Positions 32,805-42,400 of a stretch of 64,000 nucleotides of DNA are shown piece after piece. The stretch lies in assembly GCF_003148565.1 (NCBI RefSeq), contig NZ_QGGL01000005.1:151230-215229 (forward strand), read 5' to 3'. Source of the stretch: Tumebacillus permanentifrigoris. Its GTDB lineage: Bacteria > Bacillota > Bacilli > Tumebacillales > Tumebacillaceae. The position numbers and the translations under genes were made by a program. The notes beneath the pieces are model-generated. The model was given only the letters and a program-made list of their open reading frames with translations, was not told the DNA's origin and searched no databases. The first letter of the stretch is position 1. Each line of letters opens with the position of its first letter.

Positions 32805-34231
32805 GGCTGTTGTGGCTCCTCCTTTCGCTTCATCGACATCGGTTCGATGCCGAGTGGCACGAGCACCCGTTTCATTTCTCCGGTCATGCCGAGCCAGTTC
32901 TTGTTGGTGTTAGCCCCGATGTGCAGCACGCCCGCTTCCAAGCGTGCCCAGACACGGCGGTGTTGGAAGTAGAAGCAAAGCACGAGCCCGTACAGCACGA
33001 TACCCAATCCGGTATACACGATCGGCGTACCGAGGTCTTTCTCGATCTTGAGTCCGGTCATGTGGAAAAAGTCCACGTCCTTGAACTGCATATCGAAACG
33101 GTAGTCCTTGCCGAGCATCTGCTTGACGAAGGGACCGGCCAGCGGCATCATCCATTGGCGTGCCGGTTCCGACAGATCAGGACCGGTGATGTCAAACTGG
33201 ATGCCCGGGTTGTAAGGATCACGCGAGTTGGTGAACACCCCTTTTTCCGGGTCGATCTTGATATCCGGGAAGTAGTTCGCCATCGTCAGCGTGTACTCGC
33301 CAACTTTGTAGGACGGCTGTGGGTCATCGAAATTGATCGTGAACGTCCCCACCGACTTCTGGGTGGTGTTGTCGATCAAATCGATGGTGCCGACTTTGAA
33401 CATCGGTTGTGGGTCGTAGCTATTCTGGTAGATATTCGCGTGTTCAAACGTCAGGTAATCGTTGACGAGCAAGTGCTTTTTCGCCATCTCCTGCCCGTTC
33501 TTGTAGACGACGGCGTCCGTTTCAAATCGCTTGACGCGCGTCTGTTCATTGTCGTAGAACTCCAGCTCGAAGCCGTTGTTTTGCACTTCAAAGCCGAGAT
33601 TGCCGACAGTCTTGGTCTCGCCTTCCTTCAGCCAGATCATGTCGGTGTAGTACCAACCTGGAATCAGGCGGGAGAAGACCCCGAGGATGATCACGATCAA
33701 CCCCATGTGCAGGACGTACGCGCCAAAGCGCGGGAAACGTCCTTTTTCCGCGAGCAGTGCATCGCCTTCACGACGGACTTTGTAGCGGCGTTTCTTGAGG
33801 TGTTGCGCCAACTCCTCGAGCTTGCTCTCGTCCGCATCCTCTGCGTGCGTGTAGAGCCGGTCGGTGCGAAGTGCGATGACTTTGCGGGCGACAGGTTGGT
33901 TTTTCAGGGACTTGTAGAGCGGCACCCCGCGGTCGATCGAGACGATGACCAGCGAGATCGCGAGCAAGAGCACCAGCGCGAGGAACCACCAGGAGCCGAA
34001 TGTGTCAGCTAGACCGATTCGGTAATAGAAATCTCCCAATTTGCCGTAGGTATCCATGTAGTAAAATTCCGGATTGGGACTTGGGATCGCGTTGGTTTGC
34101 GGGTAGATCGTTCCGATTGCGGAGCCGACCGCGATCAATACGATGATCGTGACGCCCACCTTGACCGAGGCGAAAAAGTCCCAGACCGTGTCGAAAACGG
34201 AGGTTTGCTTCCCGTTGTTCACAGCTGTCAT
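32801..34231 (-). CDS. resB: Cytochrome c biogenesis protein ResB
   Basis: The 476-residue membrane protein has N-terminal helices (VGVTIIVLIAVGSAIGTIYPQ, WWFLALVLLLAISLVIVSIDRG), a third one (YVLHMGLIVIILGVFSRLI), a large outer domain of about 220 residues, and a C-terminal helix (VYTGLGIVLYGLVLCFYFQHRR). This is the ResB/Ccs1 layout. It works with ResC in haem ligation. It starts 9 bases after resA ends. Confidence 0.92.
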   Translation of the reverse strand: MTAVNNGKQTSVFDTVWDFFASVKVGVTIIVLIAVGSAIGTIYPQTNAIPSPNPEFYYMDTYGKLGDFYYRIGLADTFGSWWFLALVLLLAISLVIVSIDRGVPLYKSLKNQPVARKVIALRTDRLYTHAEDADESKLEELAQHLKKRRYKVRREGDALLAEKGRFPRFGAYVLHMGLIVIILGVFSRLIPGWYYTDMIWLKEGETKTVGNLGFEVQNNGFELEFYDNEQTRVKRFETDAVVYKNGQEMAKKHLLVNDYLTFEHANIYQNSYDPQPMFKVGTIDLIDNTTQKSVGTFTINFDDPQPSYKVGEYTLTMANYFPDIKIDPEKGVFTNSRDPYNPGIQFDITGPDLSEPARQWMMPLAGPFVKQMLGKDYRFDMQFKDVDFFHMTGLKIEKDLGTPIVYTGLGIVLYGLVLCFYFQHRRVWARLEAGVLHIGANTNKNWLGMTGEMKRVLVPLGIEPMSMKRKEEPQQP

Positions 34232-34240
34232 CTCCCAGTA

Positions 34241-34774
34241 TTAGTCAAGGAGCGCCTTGACGTTTTGCTCAATAAACGAGTACGACATGGGCATCTCGGC
34301 TTTTTGGCGCAGAATTCCGGCCTTGTCGATGAAAAACGAAGTCGGGATCGGCTTGACCTTGTACGTTTGCGTAGCGAGGTTGCCGTCCTTGTCCATGACG
34401 ATCGGGAAGGTTAGGCCCATGTTGTCCACAAATCCTTTGACCGAGACGTTGTTCTCTCGGAGGTTTGATCCGAGCACCACGACTCCTTGGTCCTTGTAAG
34501 CTTGGTAGGCTTTTTCAATGTCCGGCATCTCCTGACGGCATGGTTCGCACCAAGACGCCCAGAAGTTAAGCAGTACGACTTTCCCCTTGTAGTCTGAGAG
34601 TTTGACTGGCTTGCCATCCAGCGTCTGAAGCTGGAAGTCTGGTGCCGCCTGTCCGATCTCGAGGACGGTGGGTTCTTTTTTGGTGGATTGTACCACCGCA
34701 AACATCATTCCGATGGCCGCCAAAAACAACACGAGGATCGTGATGTTTCTAGAGAGACTCGAACGGTTCGACAT
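34241..34774 (-). CDS. resA: Thiol-disulfide oxidoreductase ResA
   Basis: The 177-residue thioredoxin-fold protein has an N-terminal membrane anchor (ITILVLFLAAIGMMFAVV) and the active site FWASWCEPCRQEMP (CEPC, about residues 70-83), as in B. subtilis ResA. It reduces the haem-binding cysteines of apocytochrome c outside the membrane. The ATG at 34774 is 8 bases from AGAGG. It is the first res gene, with a cis-Pro-type IPTSFFID loop. Confidence 0.93.
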   Translation of the reverse strand: MSNRSSLSRNITILVLFLAAIGMMFAVVQSTKKEPTVLEIGQAAPDFQLQTLDGKPVKLSDYKGKVVLLNFWASWCEPCRQEMPDIEKAYQAYKDQGVVVLGSNLRENNVSVKGFVDNMGLTFPIVMDKDGNLATQTYKVKPIPTSFFIDKAGILRQKAEMPMSYSFIEQNVKALLD

Positions 34775-34877
34775 ATCTGACACCTCTTGTTCTGACTGAG
34801 TACACCCGCATTTTATTATACAGGAATGTATGCAAACTCTGGGCGACAGGAAGTGACATTTTTATGACAGAGAGCAT

Positions 34878-34910
34878 AAAAGAAGCCTCTCCACGCTGGG
34901 ATCGGCTTCC
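34878..34910 (-). terminator. Terminator after the second YhcN-like gene
   Basis: GAAGCC (34882-34887) pairs with GGCTTC (34903-34908), with inner pairing and a T-run on the minus strand. It separates this gene from the res operon. Confidence 0.6.
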
Positions 34911-34922
34911 ATAAAAATTGAA

Positions 34923-35447
34923 TTATTGCGGACTGTTCGGAAATGTCTCGTCGATGAACGCGCGGAATTGAGCCGAAAACGTTCCCAACGGCCGTCCCTT
35001 CTCCAGCGCATCGGTATAGCCGCTAAGGAACTGGACGGCGCGCGGGTCGGATGTGATGTGGCAACTGCGGATCGTCGGGTCAAGTGTAAACACTTTGCGA
35101 CGGATCAGTTGCTCATCGGCAGCGGTCACTTGCAGGTTCTGCGGCGGGGTGATGCCGATGTAGCCATCGCGTCCGACGACGAGCACCGCCGCCCCCTTCA
35201 CAGCCGGGATCGATTCCAATTCATAGGCGAGGCCATGTGCCGAACGGGTCGTGACACCCGATTGGGACAGTCGGGTGTCGGTGACGACTTGGCGATGACT
35301 CGCCGGGGCTTGGTAGGCGCCATAGGATTGCATGCCTTTGTCAGTCAGCGTCTCGTTGGTCTGCCGCTGCGCCGCTTGCGGGCTGCAACCGACCAGCAGT
35401 GCGGCAGATAGGCAGAGGCAGAGCGTCGGTTTCCAGAACTGTTTCAT
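34923..35447 (-). CDS. YhcN/YlaJ-family sporulation lipoprotein
   Basis: The 174-residue protein has a lipobox (LSAALLVGC, Cys about 21) and a YhcN/YlaJ-type domain (AYELESIPAVKGAAVLVVGRDGYIGITPP, VFTLDPTIRSCHITSD, LGTFSAQFRAF). Such lipoproteins are connected with spores. An 8-bp inverted repeat in the leader overlaps its ribosome site. It sits between rluB and resA, where B. subtilis has no gene of this kind to my knowledge. Confidence 0.8.
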   Translation of the reverse strand: MKQFWKPTLCLCLSAALLVGCSPQAAQRQTNETLTDKGMQSYGAYQAPASHRQVVTDTRLSQSGVTTRSAHGLAYELESIPAVKGAAVLVVGRDGYIGITPPQNLQVTAADEQLIRRKVFTLDPTIRSCHITSDPRAVQFLSGYTDALEKGRPLGTFSAQFRAFIDETFPNSPQ

Positions 35448-35458
35448 GCATGAGCCCT

Positions 35459-35486
35459 CCTATTGGGTCCGTGTTTGTCCAATAGG
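35459..35486 (-). promoter_or_regulatory. Inverted repeat overlapping the ribosome site of the lipoprotein gene
   Basis: On the minus strand CCTATTGG pairs with CCAATAGG around 12 bases, and the second arm runs into AGGAGGG, the ribosome site for the gene at 35447. Folding would partly hide that site. A regulatory role is inferred only. Confidence 0.35.
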
Positions 35487-35514
35487 ATGCCCGGAATCAG
35501 CAGGAATACCCGAT

Positions 35515-36243
35515 TTATTTCGCTCGCTCCACACCCGCAACCGCATACAGTCGATCGATTTCCAGCGGAGTCAGCGGGCGATACTCCCCGTAGCGCAGAC
35601 GACCGAGTTTCAGGAACGCGAGTTGCACGCGCATCAGTGATTTCACCGGGTGACCGACCGCTTCACACATGCGGCGAACTTGGCGGTTGCGCCCTTCGTG
35701 GATCACGATCTCCAGCAACGTCTCGTCACCTTCCTTCTCAATCAGGCGAACCTTGGCTGGAGCGGTCATGCCATCCTCGAGTTCCACGCCGTTGGACAGC
35801 TCTTTGATCGCCTCCGGTTTGACGGTGCCTCTGACCCAAGTGCGGTAGGTCTTGTCGATTTCCTTGCTCGGGTGCATCAACCCGTTTGCCAGCGCCCCGT
35901 CATTGGTCAAGATCAACAGACCTGCCGTGTCGAGGTCGAGTCGACCGACCGGGTAGATGCGTTCCGGGACGTCGATCAGATCGATGACCGTCTTGCGCCC
36001 TTGCGGATCATACGCCGTGGTGACGACGCCGCGCGGTTTGTTCAACAGGATGTAGACTTTCTGCTCAAACGAGATCGATTCGCCATTGACTTCGATCTGG
36101 TCAACACCTGGCGTGACTTTGGTGCCCAGCTCCGTGACAACTTGTCCGTTGACCGTGACGTCCCCGGCCAATATGATCTCCTCACACTTGCGGCGGGAGG
36201 CAACTCCAGCCTGTGCCAGCACTTTTTGTAAACGTTCTTCCAT
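35515..36243 (-). CDS. rluB: 23S rRNA pseudouridine synthase RluB
   Basis: The 242-residue enzyme has an N-terminal S4 RNA-binding domain (RLQKVLAQAGVASRRKCEEII) and the RsuA-family catalytic motif VGRLDLDTAGLLILTNDG (catalytic Asp about residue 105). It modifies helix 89/90-region uridines of 23S rRNA in its relatives. The ATG at 36243 follows AGAGGGGG. In B. subtilis the gene sits between spmB and resA; here the NRPS-PKS lies between spmB and rluB. Confidence 0.92.
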   Translation of the reverse strand: MEERLQKVLAQAGVASRRKCEEIILAGDVTVNGQVVTELGTKVTPGVDQIEVNGESISFEQKVYILLNKPRGVVTTAYDPQGRKTVIDLIDVPERIYPVGRLDLDTAGLLILTNDGALANGLMHPSKEIDKTYRTWVRGTVKPEAIKELSNGVELEDGMTAPAKVRLIEKEGDETLLEIVIHEGRNRQVRRMCEAVGHPVKSLMRVQLAFLKLGRLRYGEYRPLTPLEIDRLYAVAGVERAK

Positions 36244-36345
36244 CGGGACACACCCCCTCTGATTCTGAGAGTTCATTATGCAGGAAGTGGAAGAGAAAAG
36301 CAATTCTAAGCGAACATTGAGGTTGGATGGCCATGCGGCCGTACT

Positions 36346-36384
36346 AAAAAAAGAGCCACGCCCCTGCGGGCTGGCTCTTTTTTT
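36346..36384 (-). terminator. Bidirectional terminator after the NRPS-PKS gene
   Basis: AAAGAGCCA pairs with TGGCTCTTT (with CGCCC/GGGC inner bases) and has seven-base A and T runs on its two sides. Confidence 0.9.
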
Positions 36385-36413
36385 CATCGCTGATTGTGTC
36401 TAAACAGTTTCGA

Positions 36414-39400
36414 TCAGGAAGACAACTCCCGCAGTCGTACTTGCAAGTGCCTTGCAATCGCCTCCACGTTCGTTCCCGCCATGATGCTATGGTGATCTCC
36501 CGGCACGTTGACCTGCTCTAGCCTGCCGGAGACCAGTTCGCCCCACCCCAGATCGGGTTCACCGAATTGCTTGGCGAAACCATCCTCTCCGCTGAAGAGC
36601 ACGACCTGACCCTCATATGGCTTGGGCTGGTAGGTGCGCAGCGCTTCATCATTCGCCTGCGTCACGGCCAATAGATGCCGCAATTGGTCTTCCCCCGTGC
36701 CACGCGGAAGCAGGCCCTGCTGCATGGCAACTTCCAGCACGCGGAGCCAGTGCTCGTCCGTAGGCGTGTCGCGCATCTGCTCCCAATCCATCGAAAGCTT
36801 CGGAAGCAAGATGCCCAGCATGACCGCTTCGTCACTTAGCCACCCCTTGCTCGCCATCTGACCGTAAGCACCGTTTCGATAAAGTGGCTGTACGCTGAAG
36901 TTCTGCGCTCGGGAATCGAGCAACGCCAGCAACGCCACCTCTTCACCCGCCTGTCGCAATTGCTGTGCCATCTCATAGGCAATGCATCCGCCCATCGAGT
37001 GCCCAACCAGGATGTAGGGACCCTGCGGCTGCTTGGATTTGACCAAGTCGATGTACTCGACAGCCATCTCCTCAAACCGATTGTGGGGGGCCGATTCACC
37101 TCTCAGCCCGCGTGACTGAATCCCGTACACCGGCTGATCAGCTCCAAGGCAGCGTATCAACTCAAAATAGCCAGTGGTATGGCCACCATAGGGATGGATG
37201 CAGAAGATCGGCGGCAGGTTGCCCGTGGTTCGGATTCCCACCAATCGGGAACTGTGGGACGACGGACCCGCTCGCAATACGTGGGCCAGCGCTTCTACCG
37301 TCGGACTTTCGACCAAGACCGCATTCGATAGACTACAACCGAAGATCTGCTCCAGACGGATCATGACACTCAAGGAAGAAAGCGAACTCCCGCCCAAGTC
37401 GAAGAAGCTGTCCGTGACCCCCACGGGTGCCATTCCCAAAATCTCTTCAAAAACCTTGACCAGTTCCAGTTCAACCTCATCTCGGGGTCCAATCACCTGC
37501 GAGTTAGGGCGGTACTCCACGTGAACCGACTCGTATTCCACCTCGGTGGTTGCTGCAACCTCGGACATCCACTCACCGTGCGTCGCCGCCGGGCGTGCTT
37601 CCAGCCAGTAACGATGCCGATCGAAGGGATAGACGGGCAACGCGATACGTCGCCGTGTTTCATGCGCGTACAGCTTCTGCCATTCCGGCGAGATGCCCGC
37701 AATCCAGAGACGCCCGAGAGTCGTCAACAATGTCGCGCAGTCCGATGATTCCGGCGTTGTAGCCAAGGTCGGTCCGGCAAATAGCACGCTCTGTTTCTTG
37801 GGGTGCCGTTGAATGACAGAGGAAAACGCCTGCCCAGGACCCACCTCCAAGAAGATGCCGCCCGGTTCCTGCAACAAGGGTTCAAGCCCCTCTGCAAACC
37901 GCACCGTTTGGCGCATATGCCGTACCCAATGGACCGGGTCCGTCGCTTCCTCGGCGGTCACCCAAGAACCCGTAACGTTTGTGATATAAGGGATTTGCGG
38001 GGGATGCAACTCGACCTGACCGACCCTCGCGTGGAACTCGTCCAGAATCGGATCGAGCATGGCGGAGTGGAACGCATGCGATGTCCGCACGCTCTTCCAG
38101 CGCAACCCTACCGCTGTAAGCTGGTCTTGCAACGCTTCCATCCGCTCTGTCGTTCCAGCGAGCACACAGGCTCGGGGGCCGTTGACAACAGCCAGATCCA
38201 CACCCGCACCCAAGAATGGCTGTATCTGTTCAGGCGTGCTCTCTACCGCCAGCATGGCACCACCGGGCAGTTGCTGCACCAATTGTCCTCGTGCGGCGAC
38301 CAGTTTGAGTGCATCAGGCAAGGACATGACACCCGCGAGGCAGGCTGCCACATATTCACCCAGGCTGTGCCCCATCATGGCTTGCGGCTGTACGCCCCAC
38401 GTCATGAGCAACTGAGATAACGCATACTCCACCACGAACAAGGCAGGCTGCGTGATCGCGGTCTGCGCAAGTTGTTCTGCCGATCGGTCTACCTCATGAG
38501 GCTCCGGATAGAGCACCGTCCGCAGATCCAGCCCCAGCAACGGTTGCAGCAGTTGCGCACAGGAATCTACGCACTGGCGGAACTCCGGCTCAGACTCGTA
38601 CAAGTCCCGCCCCATGTTGACCTGTTGCAAGCCCTGACCGGGAAATAGGAAGATCACGCGTGGACTCCCCCCCGCAGGTGTCCCCGTATATGCACGGCGC
38701 TGGGGCAGGTTCTCCAGCGCTTCCAACGCATCGGACGGACTGGCGCAGACCACGACCCGTCGATGCGGGAGATGTGTGCGTCCAACTTGCAGAGTATAGG
38801 CCACATCCGCCAGAATCACATCGGGATGTTCCCGCACGTGTTGCGCCAGATTAGTGGTCATCGCGTCCAATGCGCGCTCCGACTTCGCCGACAGCATCAG
38901 CAAATGATTCGCTCGGCCAGCACTCGTGGGCGCTTGCCCCGCCGCTTCTTCCAGAATCACGTGAGCATTGGTGCCGCCAATCCCAAAGGAACTGACCGCC
39001 GCCCGGCGAGGGAACCCTGTACGCTCCCACTCCACCCATTTGTTGTTCACCACGAACGGGCTGTTTTCCAAACCGAGTTTCGGGTTCGGTGCTTGGAAAT
39101 GGAGCGTGGCCGGCACGACGCCGTGATGCAGAGCGAGAGCCGTCTTGATCAGCCCCGTCACGCCAGCGGCTGCGTCCAAATGCCCCACGTTGGTCTTGAC
39201 CGAGCCGAGGAAGCAATACCCCTGATCCTCCGTGTATTTCCGGTAGGTCTGCGTCAAGGCTGCAACTTCAATCGGGTCCCCCAGCGGTGTAGCCGTACCA
39301 TGCGCCTCTACGAGCCCGATGGTGCGGGGATTCACACCCGCCCGCTGGAGTGCCTGCTCGATGACATCGCCCTGCCCATCCACGCTCGGTGCCGTGTAGC

Positions 39401-42400
39401 CAACTTTCATGCTGCCATCGTTGTTGATGGCAGAGCCTTTGATCACAGCCCATATGGTATCTCCATCGGCCACGGCATCGGCGCGACGTTTCAGGACAAC
39501 AACGGCGCCGCCACTTCCCCGTACCGTGCCACGTGCCTCGGCGTCAAACGCTCGGCAATGTCCATCGGGCGACAGGATGTGTCCTTCCTGATAGAGATAC
39601 CCGGTTCCATGCGGAACCTCGATGGAGACGCCACCCGCCAGCGCCATGTCGGATTCCCCCTGCAGCAGTTGCTGGCAGGCCAGATGAACGGCGACCAACG
39701 ACGTCGAACATGCCGTCTGGACGGTGAGCGCAGGACCGCGCAGGTCCAGCTTGTACGCGAGGCGTGTGGACAAGAAATCTTTCTCATTCAAGATGGTCGT
39801 CTGGAAGAGTTCTGCAGCGGTCTCGGGGTTGGTCTTGAGATGATGGAGCAGATAACCCGGTCGCCCCGTCCCGCCAATGACACCAATCCGGCCGGGATAT
39901 GCCTGACTGCTGTAGCCAGCGTGCTCAAGTGCCTGCCATCCCACTTCCAAGAACAAGCGTTGCTGAGGGTCCATCATCTGCGCCTCGCGCGGGGGATACC
40001 CGAAGAAAGGTGCATCGAACAACTCCACCCCTTCCAAGGTGCCCTTGCGCTTCACATACCGAGGGTCCTGTATCAACGTTGGGTCAACGCCCGCTGCCAC
40101 CAACTCTCCATCCGGCAAATCCGTCACGGACTCAACGCCTGCGATCAGGTTGCGCCAGAATTCGTCCACGCTGTTGGCACCCGGAAAACGGCCAGCCATC
40201 CCAACGATGGCGATGTCCGTGTCCGTTGCGCTAGGTTTGAACGTTCGAGGCTTTGCACGCTCGCCTTCCCTGCTCTGCGCGTCCAGCTGTTGCCCGGCTC
40301 CCTGCGAGGTGCGCAGATGATGGGCCAGCGAACGAATCGTAGGAAAGCGGAACAGATCCATCGTGGGAACGGTTAGCCCCAGCGCCTCCTTCAACCGTAC
40401 CTCGACTTTCACAAGGCTTAGCGAATGTCCACCAACCTCGAAGAAATTGTCATCGATCCCCACCGCCCCAAGTCCCAACACTTCCATCCACACGGCAGAA
40501 ATCTGTTGCTCCAGCGGGTTCTGTGGCAGGACTGTGCTCGCCGCAGTCGTTCGATCAGGAGGGCTAGGCAATGCTCGTCGGTCAATCTTTCCATTCGGTG
40601 TCAGGGGCCATGCATCGAGGAATACAAAGGCCGCAGGGACCATGAAGTCTGGCAGCTTGCTTTGGACATAGGCCCGTACATCTGCCACCGTTACGGCTGC
40701 TGCATCGTGCGTGATGGCGTATGCAACCAAGCGCTGGTCACCATTCGCCTCCCTGCGTGCCACGACCAACGCTTCACGAATGCCTGCATACTCCGCGATG
40801 ACCGATTCAAGTTCGCCTAGCTCGATGCGGAAGCCACGAATCTTCACTTGATGATCGAGACGGCCTAAGAATTCCAAGCGACCATCGGGTAGCCAACGAG
40901 CCAGATCACCGGTCTTGTACATGCGCTCGCCTGATAGACCGAAGGGATTCGGGATAAAGCGCTCAGCTGTTAGATCAGGACGTCCGAGATAGCCCATAGC
41001 TAGGCCAACGCCCGCTATATGCACCTCACCAGCAACTCCCAGCGGCGTGGGTTGCAGGTGCTTGTCCAGAACATAGACCTTCGTGTTTGCGATGGGGCGC
41101 CCGATCGTCACGCGATCCGTTTGCGGATGCAGATGGGCAACCGTCGTGCAAACCGTATCTTCTGTGGGTCCGTAAGCATTCAGGAAGCGCCGCCCTGCTG
41201 ACCAGCGCTTGACCAGTTCCAAACTGCACGGCTCGCCTGCCGTCACCAACGTCTTCAAAGTTGGAACATCCTCAGGCTGCAAAAGTGCCAGCACAGAGGG
41301 AGGCAGAGTGACGACCGTGATGGCGTTGGTGTTGATGGTATTGATGAGCGCAGAACCCGGTATCATATCCGATTTTGGCGCTAAGTAAAGGGTTGCGCCG
41401 ATGCAAAGCGCTGTGAAAATTTCGGAGACAGAGGAGTCAAAACTGAAAGATGCAAACTGCAGCACCCGACTGCCTTGCTGAATCGCAAATGCTTCACTCA
41501 TCGACTGCACGAGATTGGACAGCCCGAGATGCGCAAGGAGCACACCCTTCGGCCGCCCCGTGGAACCCGATGTGTAAATGACATAGGCCAGATCCGCAGG
41601 AGCAGATCTAGGTTCCGGATTGACTACTGGCTCCTGCTCGATGGTCGCCCAGTCCGCATCGAGGTACACTTGCTGCACGCCCACTGCCGAAAATTGTGCG
41701 CGCAGAGACTCTTGTGTCAAAAGCAACGCTAATCCGGAGTCTTCCATCATATAGGCGAGGCGATCTTGGGGATACGTGGGGTCCAGAGGCAAGTAAGCAC
41801 CGCCGGCTTTTAAAATGCCGATGATCCCGATCACCAAGTCCGGGCTGCGCTCCATGCTAAGGCCGACGAGCTGACCCTTTTTCAGACCGATCCGGCGCAG
41901 ATAGTGGGCCAACTGGTTAGCACGGTGATTGAGGTCGCCGTAGGAGACCTCGCGCCCCTCAGCTCGGAGTGCCGGCGCATGCGGCGTGCGTGCCACCTGC
42001 TCCTCAAAAAGATGATGGGCGCACGCCTCCGAAAACGGAGTATCAGTGGCGTTCCACTCCGCATAGGCCGTTTGCTCCTGCGGGGTCAGCATGGAAAGTG
42101 CATCCAAAACTTCATGGGGGTCCCGTACTACGCTGACCAACAAAGCCTGGTAATGATCGACCAGATAGCCGACGGTCTCTCGGTCCCAAAGATCCGTGTT
42201 GTACCAACAGACCGCGCGCAAGGAACCTTCCACTTCTTCGACTACAAAGTCGAGGTCGAACTTCACACTGTGTTGCTCCAACGGGTACGAGTCCAGTTGC
42301 AAGCCAGATAGATCAAGCTTGGCACCCGCAAACCCCATCCTCGCAGCGGCAACTCCCTGCATGTGCGCTAGGTGCGACTTCTGGTACGTGAAGGCAACCT

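Noticed and set aside
32747..34012. Open frame opposite resB
   Set aside because: It is an antisense shadow with no ribosome site; ResB is unambiguous.
38763..40376. 537-codon open frame opposite the ketosynthase region of the NRPS-PKS
   Set aside because: It mirrors the KS coding frame and has no start signal or domain.
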